Assembly (NCBI GenBank): GCA_041688215.1
Contig: JBDNIO010000210.1
Span: forward strand, 1-11,132
Direction of reading: 5' to 3'
Length of the DNA: 11,132 nt
DNA from: JBDNIO01 sp041688215
GTDB taxonomy: Bacteria; Pseudomonadota; Gammaproteobacteria; Nevskiales; Salinisphaeraceae
Shown here in pieces: positions 1 through 7,103 of this stretch. How positions within the stretch are numbered: position 1 is the stretch's first letter; every line of letters begins with the position of its first letter. A program made the translations under genes and the position numbers. The notes below the pieces were generated by a model. That model was given only the letters and a program-made list of their open reading frames with translations, was not told the origin of the DNA and did not search any database.

Positions 1-93
1 TATGCAATCAGTGATAATGAAGCCGCTAAACGTCTACAAAACGCCAGACACTCACTCTTTGAATCTATCTTCGAACGGATGAAAGCCAGCTGA
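1..93 (+). CDS. C-terminal end of an unidentified protein (cut by window edge)
   Basis: Frame 1 is open from the first base to a TGA at 91-93 and gives the last 30 residues of a protein, ending in FERMKAS. The stretch is charged and probably helical, with alternating Arg/Lys and Glu and no Gly or Pro. I do not recognise the family. A methyltransferase remnant begins only about 15 nt after the stop, so this gene end lies right beside a recombination scar and may itself be a remnant. The reading rests on an open frame ending in a plausible C-terminus, so it is only moderately supported. Confidence 0.4.
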   Translation, partial: YAISDNEAAKRLQNARHSLFESIFERMKAS

Positions 94-106
94 CTCTTTT
101 CGCTAA

Positions 107-331
107 CCTTCAGACTCATTTTGGGATTGGAATATGCTGCAACCTTACCCCGCCGGCAGCTATTGCCTGCAAATGACGTCGCTGTATTTCACCGCGCTGG
201 CCAACGGCAGCAGCCAGATGTATCGCTCCACGGTATTTGAGCCCTGTGTGACCCGCGCGGGATTCGAAATCAGCGAACGCATCAACGGCCAACGCTGGGG
301 CCATACCCTGCTCAAGTGCCAGGCGAGATAG
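107..331 (+). pseudogene. C-terminal remnant of a class I SAM-dependent methyltransferase
   Basis: After an in-frame TAA at 104-106 the frame reads PSDSFWDWNMLQPYPAGSYC, then TSLYFTALANG, MYRS and a final GHTLLKCQAR before the stop. From memory this matches the C-terminal 65-75 residues of methyltransferases found beside ketosynthases in aryl-polyene-type clusters, whose ends carry a SLYFT..ANG.S.MY block and a GHTLL.C tail. The SAM-binding Rossmann core, with its glycine-rich motif, is entirely absent, and the unrelated gene end at 93 stands where it should be. An ATG at 134 exists, but a protein starting there could not bind SAM. I infer a gene relic, not a functional small gene. It converges on ketosynthase wreckage on the other strand. 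Confidence 0.6.
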
Positions 332-339
332 CTATAAGT

Positions 340-700
340 TGAAATCCGCGGGACGGGTCGAAGGCAACACCATGCGCCCGCGCCGAAGCCCTGCCCAGCG
401 CCGTAATCACCGCATGCGCCACCGCCTCTGGATGCCCACGATGCGCCAGCATACGGATAGCCGCTTGGCTTCGGGCAAACCGCGACAAACTGTTGCCGCG
501 CTTGGGTGGAGAAATGCGGATCAACAAACCATTGCCCCCTCGGCTAGCCAGCTTTGCGCCTGCTCGATGCACTGCGTATGGTCGTACTCCAGCCGTGCGC
601 AGGACTCCGCGGCACCGCTGTTGTCCACCAACACCAGTAGCTGGCTTCGGCCAGCGGCGCATTCAAACGCACCATGGGCCGCGATACGCCAGGCTTTAAT
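340..700 (-). pseudogene. Frame-scrambled coding debris downstream of the ketosynthase tail
   Basis: No single minus-strand frame gives a convincing protein here, but protein-like pieces appear in alternating frames. One reads QLLVLVDNSGAAES and then ARLEYDHTQCIEQAQSWLAE before a TGA near 520. Another reads FVDPHFSTQARQQFVA, and a third reads QAAIRMLAHRGHPEAVAHAV followed by TALGRASARAHG. This is the pattern expected of a gene that has taken several indels, or of poor base calls. I do not recognise the parent family. Position suggests it followed the ketosynthase in the same transcription unit. Plus-strand open frames over the same interval (for example 339-785) have shadow-like composition rich in Arg, Ser and Pro and are not called. 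Confidence 0.35.
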
Positions 701-799
701 ACGTTACGCGTCAACACCAGGGCGCTGTTATTTCCGCCAAAACCGAAGTAATTCAATAGCATGCTTCCCGGAGCCAGGTCGGTAGCAAGAGTGACCGGT
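701..799 (-). pseudogene. C-terminal tail of a beta-ketoacyl-ACP synthase (remnant)
   Basis: The minus-strand frame holding the ATG at 762 reads VTLATDLAPGSM, then LLNYFGFGGNNSALVLTRN. The NxFGFGGxN block is the hallmark glycine-rich C-terminal loop of FabF-type ketosynthases, normally about 15-20 residues before the end of a protein of roughly 400 residues. Only about 33 residues are present. Immediately upstream (above about 800) the DNA is methyltransferase code in another frame, so the Cys-His-His catalytic core is gone. I infer a deletion scar. Ketosynthases next to methyltransferases occur in aryl polyene and related fatty-acid-like clusters, which agrees with the second methyltransferase scrap at 107-331. 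Confidence 0.6.
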
Positions 800-1447
800 G
801 CTACGCAGAACCGATACCAGGGTATCCCACAGAATCAGCAGCGGCGCTAGCGGAATAATGTAGATCAACAACAATCGCGAAATGGAAAACGGACGAATCC
901 AGGGCGTGAGCAGCCAGACCAGAATGGGCGAAAAAAGCAGCGCCAGAAATACCCGTGGACTGCGCCGTAATAACTCCATTACCACTATCGGCTGCTTGGC
1001 CGGCACCGCATCGCGCAGAATCGCGCCCGCCGTGGCGGGCGCAAAATGATGAAAGCCGTCGAATAGCGTGCGCATACCCTGCAATTGTGGCGGCACGGCG
1101 GTAGCGTCTACCGGGGCAGGGTGAAACTTGATTGCTGCCTGGCCCGGAAAATTGCTTCGACCTTGTTCGCCCGGGTATTTGTCAGTAAGCAGAACAGGCA
1201 CCTGACGCCGGGCCAGGCTATTGAGCTGCGGACCCAGATGCCACCAGGGCCCGCCGCTGCCCGAGCACAGATCAACAATTCCCACGTGCTTGTCACCATG
1301 GCGCAGCGCCTGGGCAATCAAAGGCAGTTGCGGGGAGAACGGTTAGAGTAACTGGGTTAGCGTGCACAAATAGTCCGTGACCCAGGCACGCATCACCGCA
1401 GGCAGCCACACCGCTTCATTAAACTCGAATAATTGTCGGCGTTTCAT
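800..1447 (-). pseudogene. Class I SAM-dependent methyltransferase, interrupted and truncated
   Basis: Translation from the ATG at 1447 begins MKRRQLFEFNEAVWLP, a start typical of a family of class I methyltransferases. After 34 residues an in-frame TAA (1345-1343) interrupts it. The same frame then continues as a good family member: GIVDLCSGSGGPW is the SAM-binding motif I, LLTDKYP is motif II-like, and FDGFHHFAPATAGAILRDAV and VVMELLRRSP follow. A hydrophobic stretch and WDTLVSVLRS come next. Homology stops at about 800, where ketosynthase code begins in another frame, so the C-terminal part is missing. The ATG overlaps the stop of the upstream hydrolase as ATGA, which shows the two genes were translationally coupled. 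A TTG at 1321 could restart translation, but the truncation argues against function. Confidence 0.65.
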
Positions 1448-2827
1448 GGCCAGATGCTACCCGCTGGCAGGCTGACCACCTCATGCAAGCTGCGCGAATG
1501 TCCGGCCAGATCTTTTTGCACCAGCACTGAAAAAACCAGGCTAACCGGCACACTGCCGTCATTTTTGGCCAGATCATAGTCCGACATGAAATGCGTTCCC
1601 GCGGCATCCACATTGCTGGCCGCTAATGTTAACGGCGGCTCGCCGCGCACGCTGCCCGCAGTGAGTTTTATACCTGCATCTTGCGCCTGAATACCATCGA
1701 AAATATGTGAATTTATGATGTGTACGCTACCGCCGTTTATTGCCACTCTGGCAATATTTGCGCCTTCAACCACCACGCTGTTGCAATTCGTCAGCTTCAA
1801 TCGCTGGATGTCGCCGCTAAAGCGCATGCCGTTGCGGTTATCGCAAGTGGCGACGCGCCCCGACCGCGGTTTTTCGGGCTCCAGTCCATAAGCCGGCAAG
1901 GAAGCCAGGCGCCCGGTGAGTTCGTCCCGAATGGTGGCGTTGAATTTTTTCGGCACCTGCGCCATGGGCACATGGCCGACGCCGGCAAATACTTTCAGGC
2001 GTGCGCCGGGAATGACCGCGGCCAGCAATTGCCCGGTGCGTAGCGGCGCCAGCGGGTCTTGCTCGCCCCATAAAATCAGGGCAGGTACCCCCAAGGTTGC
2101 GCAGCGTTGAACTATAGTCGTGCTGCGCCACGGCGTACGCGGAAATTATTTTTGGGTCGCCACCCAGCAGGCGCAAACGCGCCCAGGGCGAGTGCAACAA
2201 CAATTCAGGCTTGAAGCCATTGGTCTCCAACTGCTGCATTTGCGTGGACAAAAGCCCGTTTATCCAGGCACTGTTCACGGGTAGCATGCCGTCGATCATT
2301 GAGGTGCTATGCTCACCCAGAAAGCGCGTGTAGATGTAACGGTGCAACACGCCCGGCGCGTCTACCAGCACCAGCCGTTCGAGTTCGTCTGAATACAAAC
2401 CGGCATAGGCCAGCGACACCGCCGCGCCGAGCGAATGGCCGATCAGGCTATAGGGTTGTTCCACATACTCGGAAATAGCCCCGTGCACCGCCACCGCCAA
2501 CTGCTCGGGCGCGTACAGTTGGTTACCCTTGCTGGAGGCGGAAAACCCCGGCATATCCACCGCTACGATATGATAGTCGGGCGCCAGGTCGATAATCAGA
2601 TTGCGCCAGTCGCGCGCGCCGTTGTCGCCGATACCGTGGATCAGAACAACAGTCGGGGCGTCTTCCGGCCCGGCCTCATACACCACTATATCGCCGCCGA
2701 ACACGGGGTCGGCTACGCGTACAGCGGTAGTATTTTTCAGCGGCAACCACGCGACCGGAGCAGCCACGGCTGCAGGCATATACATGGCCACGCACAGTAG
2801 TCCGAGGCGCCAGAAAATCCTGATCAT
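1444..2827 (-). pseudogene. Exported alpha/beta hydrolase with extra C-terminal domain, frameshifted
   Basis: The first frame starts at the ATG at 2827 and carries a signal peptide (positive MIRIFWR, hydrophobic core, AVAA near residue 23). It then gives an alpha/beta hydrolase fold: oxyanion segment HGIGDNG (64-70) and nucleophile elbow GHSLG (130-134, Ser132). At about residue 245 the frame goes out of register in the five-C run at 2088-2092. Removing one base joins it to the frame beginning GVPALILWGEQDPLAP (acid Asp), followed by GVGHVPM (catalytic His). The joined protein would be about 460 residues. After the hydrolase part comes about 120 residues rich in short beta-type repeats (NSVVVEGANIARVAINGG), function unknown. 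All triad residues are present in the two frames together, so this is either a recent pseudogene or a base-call error. The stop overlaps the next gene as ATGA. Confidence 0.7.
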
Positions 2828-2857
2828 GGCCGCTATGATACCTGCTCCCAGGGGATT

Positions 2858-2889
2858 GATGAAAAAGTCCGTCCATGGACTTTTTCATC
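2858..2889. repeat. Perfect 13-bp inverted repeat with 6-nt loop
   Basis: The left arm GATGAAAAAGTCC (2858-2870) and right arm GGACTTTTTCATC (2877-2889) are exact reverse complements around GTCCAT. It lies 31 bp upstream of the hydrolase start, inside the divergent intergenic region. The A5...T5 layout flanking a GC core resembles a bidirectional terminator, but a terminator is not expected between two divergent starts, so an operator, an RNA hairpin in the hydrolase leader or an end of a small mobile repeat are alternatives. Confidence 0.6.
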
Positions 2890-2931
2890 GACGCAACCAG
2901 AAAACGCGGTTTCCTGATTGCTTCATTTTCA

Positions 2932-2946
2932 AGCACTTACAGTGCT
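2932..2946. promoter_or_regulatory. Small palindrome AGCACT-tac-AGTGCT, possible operator
   Basis: Two exact 6-bp half sites are separated by 3 bp, about 95 bp upstream of the flavoprotein start. The size and symmetry would suit a dimeric regulator. No regulator gene is visible nearby, and no convincing -35/-10 pair could be fixed around it. This is inference only. Confidence 0.25.
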
Positions 2947-2982
2947 CAAAAATATTGGCACTTCCTTGTACCAAACGAGGAC

Positions 2983-3005
2983 TGCTAAAAACTGCGTTTT
3001 CAGCA
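2983..3005. repeat. Imperfect 23-bp palindrome upstream of the operon
   Basis: TGCT-A-AAAAC, loop TGC, GTTTT-C-AGCA: nine of ten positions pair, with one A/C mismatch, centred at 2994 and ending 35 bp before the flavoprotein ATG. It could be an operator or leader hairpin. The sequence GAAAACGCAGTTT on its minus strand recurs, with one change, on the plus strand at 2900-2912. Confidence 0.35.
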
Positions 3006-3040
3006 CACCTCTAGGCACAGGTTCGTCTTAATGGACGAAG

Positions 3041-4759
3041 ATGGCCGGGGGCAAGCGCAATAGTTTAAGTAGCATGAAATGCGAACCGGCCGACGGCTCA
3101 TTGCCTATTGATGCGGCGCTGCAAATAACCAATGCCGAGACGCGCGAATGGGATTCTGTTTGCGGCTTGCTGGTGGTCGGCCTCGGTGCTGCCGGCGCGG
3201 CGGCGGCGATTACCGCCAGAGAATCGGGCGTGGATGTGCAGGTGGTTGATCGCTTTGGCATGGGCGGCGCCACCGCCAAAAGTGGCGGCGTAGTGTATGC
3301 CGGGGGCGGCACAGCGCATCAGATAAAAGCCAGTTATGACGATACGCCTGAAGCGATGTTTCAATATTTGCGGCAGGAGACCGGCGACGCGGTCAGCGAA
3401 GCCACATTGCGCCGCTTTTGCGAGGACAGCCGCGGGCTGATCGAATGGCTGGAATCTCTTGGCGCCTCGTTTGCATCCGAGCCGCCACCGCCCAAAACCT
3501 CGTACCCGCCCAACGGTACTTATCTGTATTTTTCCGGTAACGAAACCGTGTTGCCGTTTGCCGATGCGGCCAAACCCGCACCGCGCGGGCATCGCACGGT
3601 GGACAAGGGTCTGTCCGGCAAAAAATTGTTCAGCATTTTGCGCGCTAAGGTTGATGCGCTAGGTATTCCCGTTACCGCGCAAGCGGCGGTTCGACGGCTG
3701 ATCACGCACGCTGAAACGGGCGCGGTGCTGGGCGCCGAAGTCTGGCAGATGCGCCCCGGTTCACCGGCAGCCAAAAAACACGAGCGGCTGATCCGCTGGG
3801 CCGATACGATTCATAACGTTGCGCCCAGCATCGCGGATCGTCTGCGCACAAAAGCCAGTGCGCTGGAAATGGCACACGCGCAACCCCGGCAAATTCGGGC
3901 CAGCCGCGGTGTTCTGCTCGCCAGTGGTGGGTTTATTTTTAACCGCGAAATGGTTGCCGAACACGCGTCGAATTTCCTGGGCAATATGCGCATCGGTACT
4001 ACCGGATGCGATGGCAGCGGCATTCGCCTGGGGCAGTCCGTGGGCGGTGACGTTGCGCGGCTGCACAAGATTTCGGCCTGGCGATTTATCAATCCACCAC
4101 AATCCTGGGTCAAGGGCATAGTTGTAAACGTGCGCGGTGAGCGATTTTGCAACGAATCCGCGTACGGGGCGCGCCTGGGCGTGGCGATGGGTGAAAGCGA
4201 CGACGGCCGCGCCTGGCTGATTATCGATTCCAGATTGCGGCGCGACGCGTTACGCGAGTGCCTGCGCGGCAGGCTCTGGAGTTTTCAGAAATACCCGGCG
4301 ATTTTGCTGATGCTGTTCGCGCCGCGCGCCAAATCCTTTGCCGCGTTGGCCAAGCGACTGGGCATTCCGGCGGAACCCTTTTGCGCCACCGCCAATCGCT
4401 ATAACCATGCCGCCGCTAGCAACGGCCTGGACGCTTTCGACAAAACCCCGCCCGCCATGCAGGCACTGACCCGGGCACCATTTCAGGCTATAGACGTTTC
4501 CGCCAGCAACCCGCTGTTCCCCTGCCCGGCCATCACCCTGGGCGGCTTGCGAGTAAACGAAAACACCGGCGCGGTTGTGGATAGCGACGGCCAAACTATC
4601 CCCGGGCTCTATGCCGCCGGGCGTGCGGCGGTGGGCATTGCATCCAACAACTATGTCAGCGGTTTATCGCTGGCCGATTGTTTGTGGTCGGGACGCCGTG
4701 CCGGGGCATCGGTTGCCGTAGCAAGCGAATCCGCGCAAGCGCACACCACTGCCGCTTAA
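3041..4759 (+). CDS. FAD-dependent 3-ketosteroid-dehydrogenase-like flavoprotein
   Basis: The 572-residue protein belongs to the fumarate reductase / 3-ketosteroid dehydrogenase flavoprotein superfamily, whose members remove two hydrogens next to a ketone on a ring (KstD/TesH, TesI types) or reduce an enone. The N-terminal dinucleotide fold is clear: VVGLGAAG (45-52) and the ribose-binding acid at Asp70, followed by GMGGATAKSGG, which places FAD. The C-terminal flavin segment GLYAAGRAAVGIASNNYVSG (522-541) continues into LSLADCLWSGRRAG. That tail differs from the classical KstD ending, so substrate and double-bond position (delta-1, delta-4 or other) are open. There is no signal peptide, so it is cytoplasmic. 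It heads a four-gene operon, with 15 nt to the next gene. The start at 3041 follows a weak GGACGA; an in-frame ATG at 3074 is an alternative. Confidence 0.8.
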   Translation: MAGGKRNSLSSMKCEPADGSLPIDAALQITNAETREWDSVCGLLVVGLGAAGAAAAITARESGVDVQVVDRFGMGGATAKSGGVVYAGGGTAHQIKASYDDTPEAMFQYLRQETGDAVSEATLRRFCEDSRGLIEWLESLGASFASEPPPPKTSYPPNGTYLYFSGNETVLPFADAAKPAPRGHRTVDKGLSGKKLFSILRAKVDALGIPVTAQAAVRRLITHAETGAVLGAEVWQMRPGSPAAKKHERLIRWADTIHNVAPSIADRLRTKASALEMAHAQPRQIRASRGVLLASGGFIFNREMVAEHASNFLGNMRIGTTGCDGSGIRLGQSVGGDVARLHKISAWRFINPPQSWVKGIVVNVRGERFCNESAYGARLGVAMGESDDGRAWLIIDSRLRRDALRECLRGRLWSFQKYPAILLMLFAPRAKSFAALAKRLGIPAEPFCATANRYNHAAASNGLDAFDKTPPAMQALTRAPFQAIDVSASNPLFPCPAITLGGLRVNENTGAVVDSDGQTIPGLYAAGRAAVGIASNNYVSGLSLADCLWSGRRAGASVAVASESAQAHTTAA

Positions 4760-4774
4760 ACAAGAAGGAAGAAG

Positions 4775-5542
4775 ATGGGCAGAGTTCAGGACGAGGTTGC
4801 CATTATCACCGGCGCTGCCAGCGGCCTGGGCGCAGAAGACGCGCGCCTGCTCGCGGCCGAAGGCGCAAAGGTGGTACTCACCGATATCAACGAGCAGGCG
4901 GGCCAAGCCGTTGCCGAGGAGATTGGTGACGCGGCTTTATTTCTGCGCCACGACATCGCCAGTGAAGACGACTGGAAAAACGTCATTACCGAAACCGGAA
5001 AACGCTTTGGTGGAGTCGACATACTCGTCAATAACGCCGGTATCCTGCTGGCCGCCAGCATCGCGGAAACCGAACTGGAGGTGTGGCAAAAAATCATGCG
5101 GGTAAACGCCGATGGCTACTTTCTGGGCTGTAAATACGGTTTGGAGGCGATGCGAAAAAGGCCTAATGGTTCGATTGTGAACATGTCGTCACTGTCTGCC
5201 ATCGTCGGCATGTCTGCGTTTTGCGCCTATAGCGCATCCAAGGGCGCGGTGACCGCGCTTACCCGCAACATCGCGGCCTATTGTAAAAACAATCAGTTAA
5301 AAATTCGCTGCAATGCCATCCATCCGGACGGCATCCGCACGCCGATGATTATGGGACTGATGCAAAACGAACAGCCCGGCACCATGCCGGAAGTCAAAGA
5401 CCCGAATCAGGCCATGACACGCATGGCCGAGCCGCGTGACATTGCGAATATGGTGCTGTACCTGGCGTCTGAAGAATCGCGTTTTGTGAATGGCGCGGAA
5501 CTACGCATTGATAACGGCTGGACCGTATGGGCGGACCGGTAA
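4775..5542 (+). CDS. SDR-family NAD-dependent alcohol (hydroxysteroid-type) dehydrogenase
   Basis: This is a classical short-chain dehydrogenase/reductase of 255 residues, the usual length. The cofactor motif TGAASGLG is at 12-19, and Asp37 at the end of strand 2 favours NAD(H). NNAG is at 86-89 and Asn111 is the structural Asn. The catalytic Ser139, Tyr152 and Lys156 sit in NMSSLSAIVG and AYSASKG. The segment IHPDGIRTPM resembles 3-alpha/beta- and 17-beta-hydroxysteroid and cyclic alcohol dehydrogenases, so interconversion of a ring hydroxyl and ketone is likely. This is an inference from family. Its product ketone would be a natural substrate for the flavoprotein upstream. The start is well fixed: AAGGA (4765-4769) lies 5 nt before the ATG. 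Its stop shares a base with the ligase start. Confidence 0.85.
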   Translation: MGRVQDEVAIITGAASGLGAEDARLLAAEGAKVVLTDINEQAGQAVAEEIGDAALFLRHDIASEDDWKNVITETGKRFGGVDILVNNAGILLAASIAETELEVWQKIMRVNADGYFLGCKYGLEAMRKRPNGSIVNMSSLSAIVGMSAFCAYSASKGAVTALTRNIAAYCKNNQLKIRCNAIHPDGIRTPMIMGLMQNEQPGTMPEVKDPNQAMTRMAEPRDIANMVLYLASEESRFVNGAELRIDNGWTVWADR

Positions 5543-7101
5543 TGGCAAACATCACCGCAAACACCGTACCCAAAGCGTTCGCCGACGCGGTAAAACAGCA
5601 CGCCGACCGGCCCGCGCTGATCGACGAAAACGGCGACAGCCTGAACTACACCGAAGTCGACCGCCTGCGAATCGAGGCCGGACGTGCGTTAATCGCGCTC
5701 GGTGTTCAAGCAGGTGATCGCGTCGCCGTATGGGCGCAGAACTGTGTGGAATGGGCCATTATCGGGCTGGCAATTCACAGCGTTGGCGCCGTGCTGGTGC
5801 CGATCAATACCCGCATGCGCGGCCCGGAAGCCGAGTACGCGCTAAGCAAAAGTGCTGCGAAACTGCTGTTCTGTGCGGGCAAGTTTCTGGATCAGCATTA
5901 CCCCACGATGCTGGGCAAACACTGCCCGCCCAGTGTCGAAAAAGTCATCGTACTGCGCGACGCGCAGGCGGACGACTTCAGTTGGCAGGATTTTCTTCGC
6001 CTGGCCGATTCCGTACCAACGGCAACCGTGCTCGAACGCGCCTCCGCCGTAACGCCTGATAACCGCTTGGACATCATGTTCACCTCCGGCACCACCGGCG
6101 CGCCCAAGGGCGTTGTCACCACACACGGCCAGAACCTGCGGGTGATTGAACAGTGGTGCGAGCGTATGGCAATCACGCCCGAGGATCGCTATTTGATTGT
6201 CAATCCTTTCTTCCACGCCTTCGGCTACAAAGTCGGCTGGCTCGGCGGTTTGCTGCGCGGTTGCGCGGTGTTGCCGCACGCGGTGTTTGACGCGGAGGCC
6301 GTGATGCAGCGAATCGCGCAAGACAAGATTTCGGTGCTACCCGGCCCACCGACGCTGTTTATCAGCCTGATGAACAAGCCCTCTGATGCGAAATACGATG
6401 TCTCCACCCTGCGCGCCACTATTACCGGCGCCGCCGCGGTGGCGCCGTCGCTGATCGAACGCATCCGCGCTGAATTAGGCTTCAATATCGTCCTTACCGG
6501 CTACGGTCTGACGGAAACCTGCGGCATCGTCGCCCTGTGCCACCCGGACGACGACGCAGAAACGATAGTAAATACCTGCGGCCAGCCAATTCCCGATATC
6601 GAAGTGCGTATCGTCGATCCCGACAACCAGCCGCTGGCCACCGGCGAAGCCGGCGAAATTGTCGTGCGCGGTTATAACGTAATGGCCGGTTATCTTGATG
6701 ATGCGGATGAAACCGCAAAGGCCATCGACCCGGACGGCTGGCTGCACACCGGCGATATTGGTTTTCTGAATGAACAGGGCTATCTGAAAATCACCGACCG
6801 CCTGAAAGACATGTACATCGCCGGCGGCTTCAACTGTTATCCGGCCGAAATCGAATCCATGATGGCCGCGCATCCGGCAATTGCGCAGGTCGCTGTTGTC
6901 GGCGTAGCGCACGAACGGCTGGGAGAAGTTGGCAAGGCGTTTGTCGTACCGCGTCAAGGCGAAATAATTGATGAGGCGGAAATCATCGCCTGGTGCCGCG
7001 AGCAAATGGCCAATTACAAAGTCCCACGCTACGTGCAAAGCATCGATGCCTTGCCGGTGAATCCTTCAGGCAAGGTCATGAAATTCAAACTGCGTGGCTG
7101 A
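5542..7101 (+). CDS. Acyl-CoA ligase (AMP-forming), FadD3-like
   Basis: This ATP-dependent carboxylate:CoA ligase of the ANL superfamily has 519 residues from the preferred start. The P-loop TSGTTGAPKG is at 181-190, YGLTET at 321-326, LHTGD at 401-405, the hinge DRLKD at 419-423, GGFNCYPAEIE at 428-438, and the adenylation Lys511 in NPSGKVMK. The segments VNPFFHAFGYKVGW and ISVLPGPPT, and the overall size, resemble FadD3, which activates the C/D-ring indane propionate formed after steroid A/B-ring cleavage. This is a similarity judged by eye, so a medium-chain or other ring carboxylate is possible. The SDR stop and this ATG overlap as TAATG, which implies coupled translation. An in-frame ATG at 5527 would overlap the SDR and is less likely. 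Confidence 0.85.
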   Translation: MANITANTVPKAFADAVKQHADRPALIDENGDSLNYTEVDRLRIEAGRALIALGVQAGDRVAVWAQNCVEWAIIGLAIHSVGAVLVPINTRMRGPEAEYALSKSAAKLLFCAGKFLDQHYPTMLGKHCPPSVEKVIVLRDAQADDFSWQDFLRLADSVPTATVLERASAVTPDNRLDIMFTSGTTGAPKGVVTTHGQNLRVIEQWCERMAITPEDRYLIVNPFFHAFGYKVGWLGGLLRGCAVLPHAVFDAEAVMQRIAQDKISVLPGPPTLFISLMNKPSDAKYDVSTLRATITGAAAVAPSLIERIRAELGFNIVLTGYGLTETCGIVALCHPDDDAETIVNTCGQPIPDIEVRIVDPDNQPLATGEAGEIVVRGYNVMAGYLDDADETAKAIDPDGWLHTGDIGFLNEQGYLKITDRLKDMYIAGGFNCYPAEIESMMAAHPAIAQVAVVGVAHERLGEVGKAFVVPRQGEIIDEAEIIAWCREQMANYKVPRYVQSIDALPVNPSGKVMKFKLRG

Positions 7102-7103
7102 GT

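Noticed and set aside
339..785. Plus-strand open frame of 148 codons over the ketosynthase debris
   Set aside because: The composition is rich in Arg, Ser, Pro and Cys with no motif or ribosome site, and the opposite strand carries recognisable ketosynthase code.
2676..2936. Minus-strand open frame of 86 codons across the hydrolase start
   Set aside because: It overlaps the hydrolase signal peptide in another frame and is made up of palindrome sequence and low-quality residues.
6475..7038. Minus-strand open frame of 187 codons inside the ligase gene
   Set aside because: It lies antisense to an intact ANL ligase with all motifs. Its length is explained by GC-rich codon use, and it has no start site or family signal.
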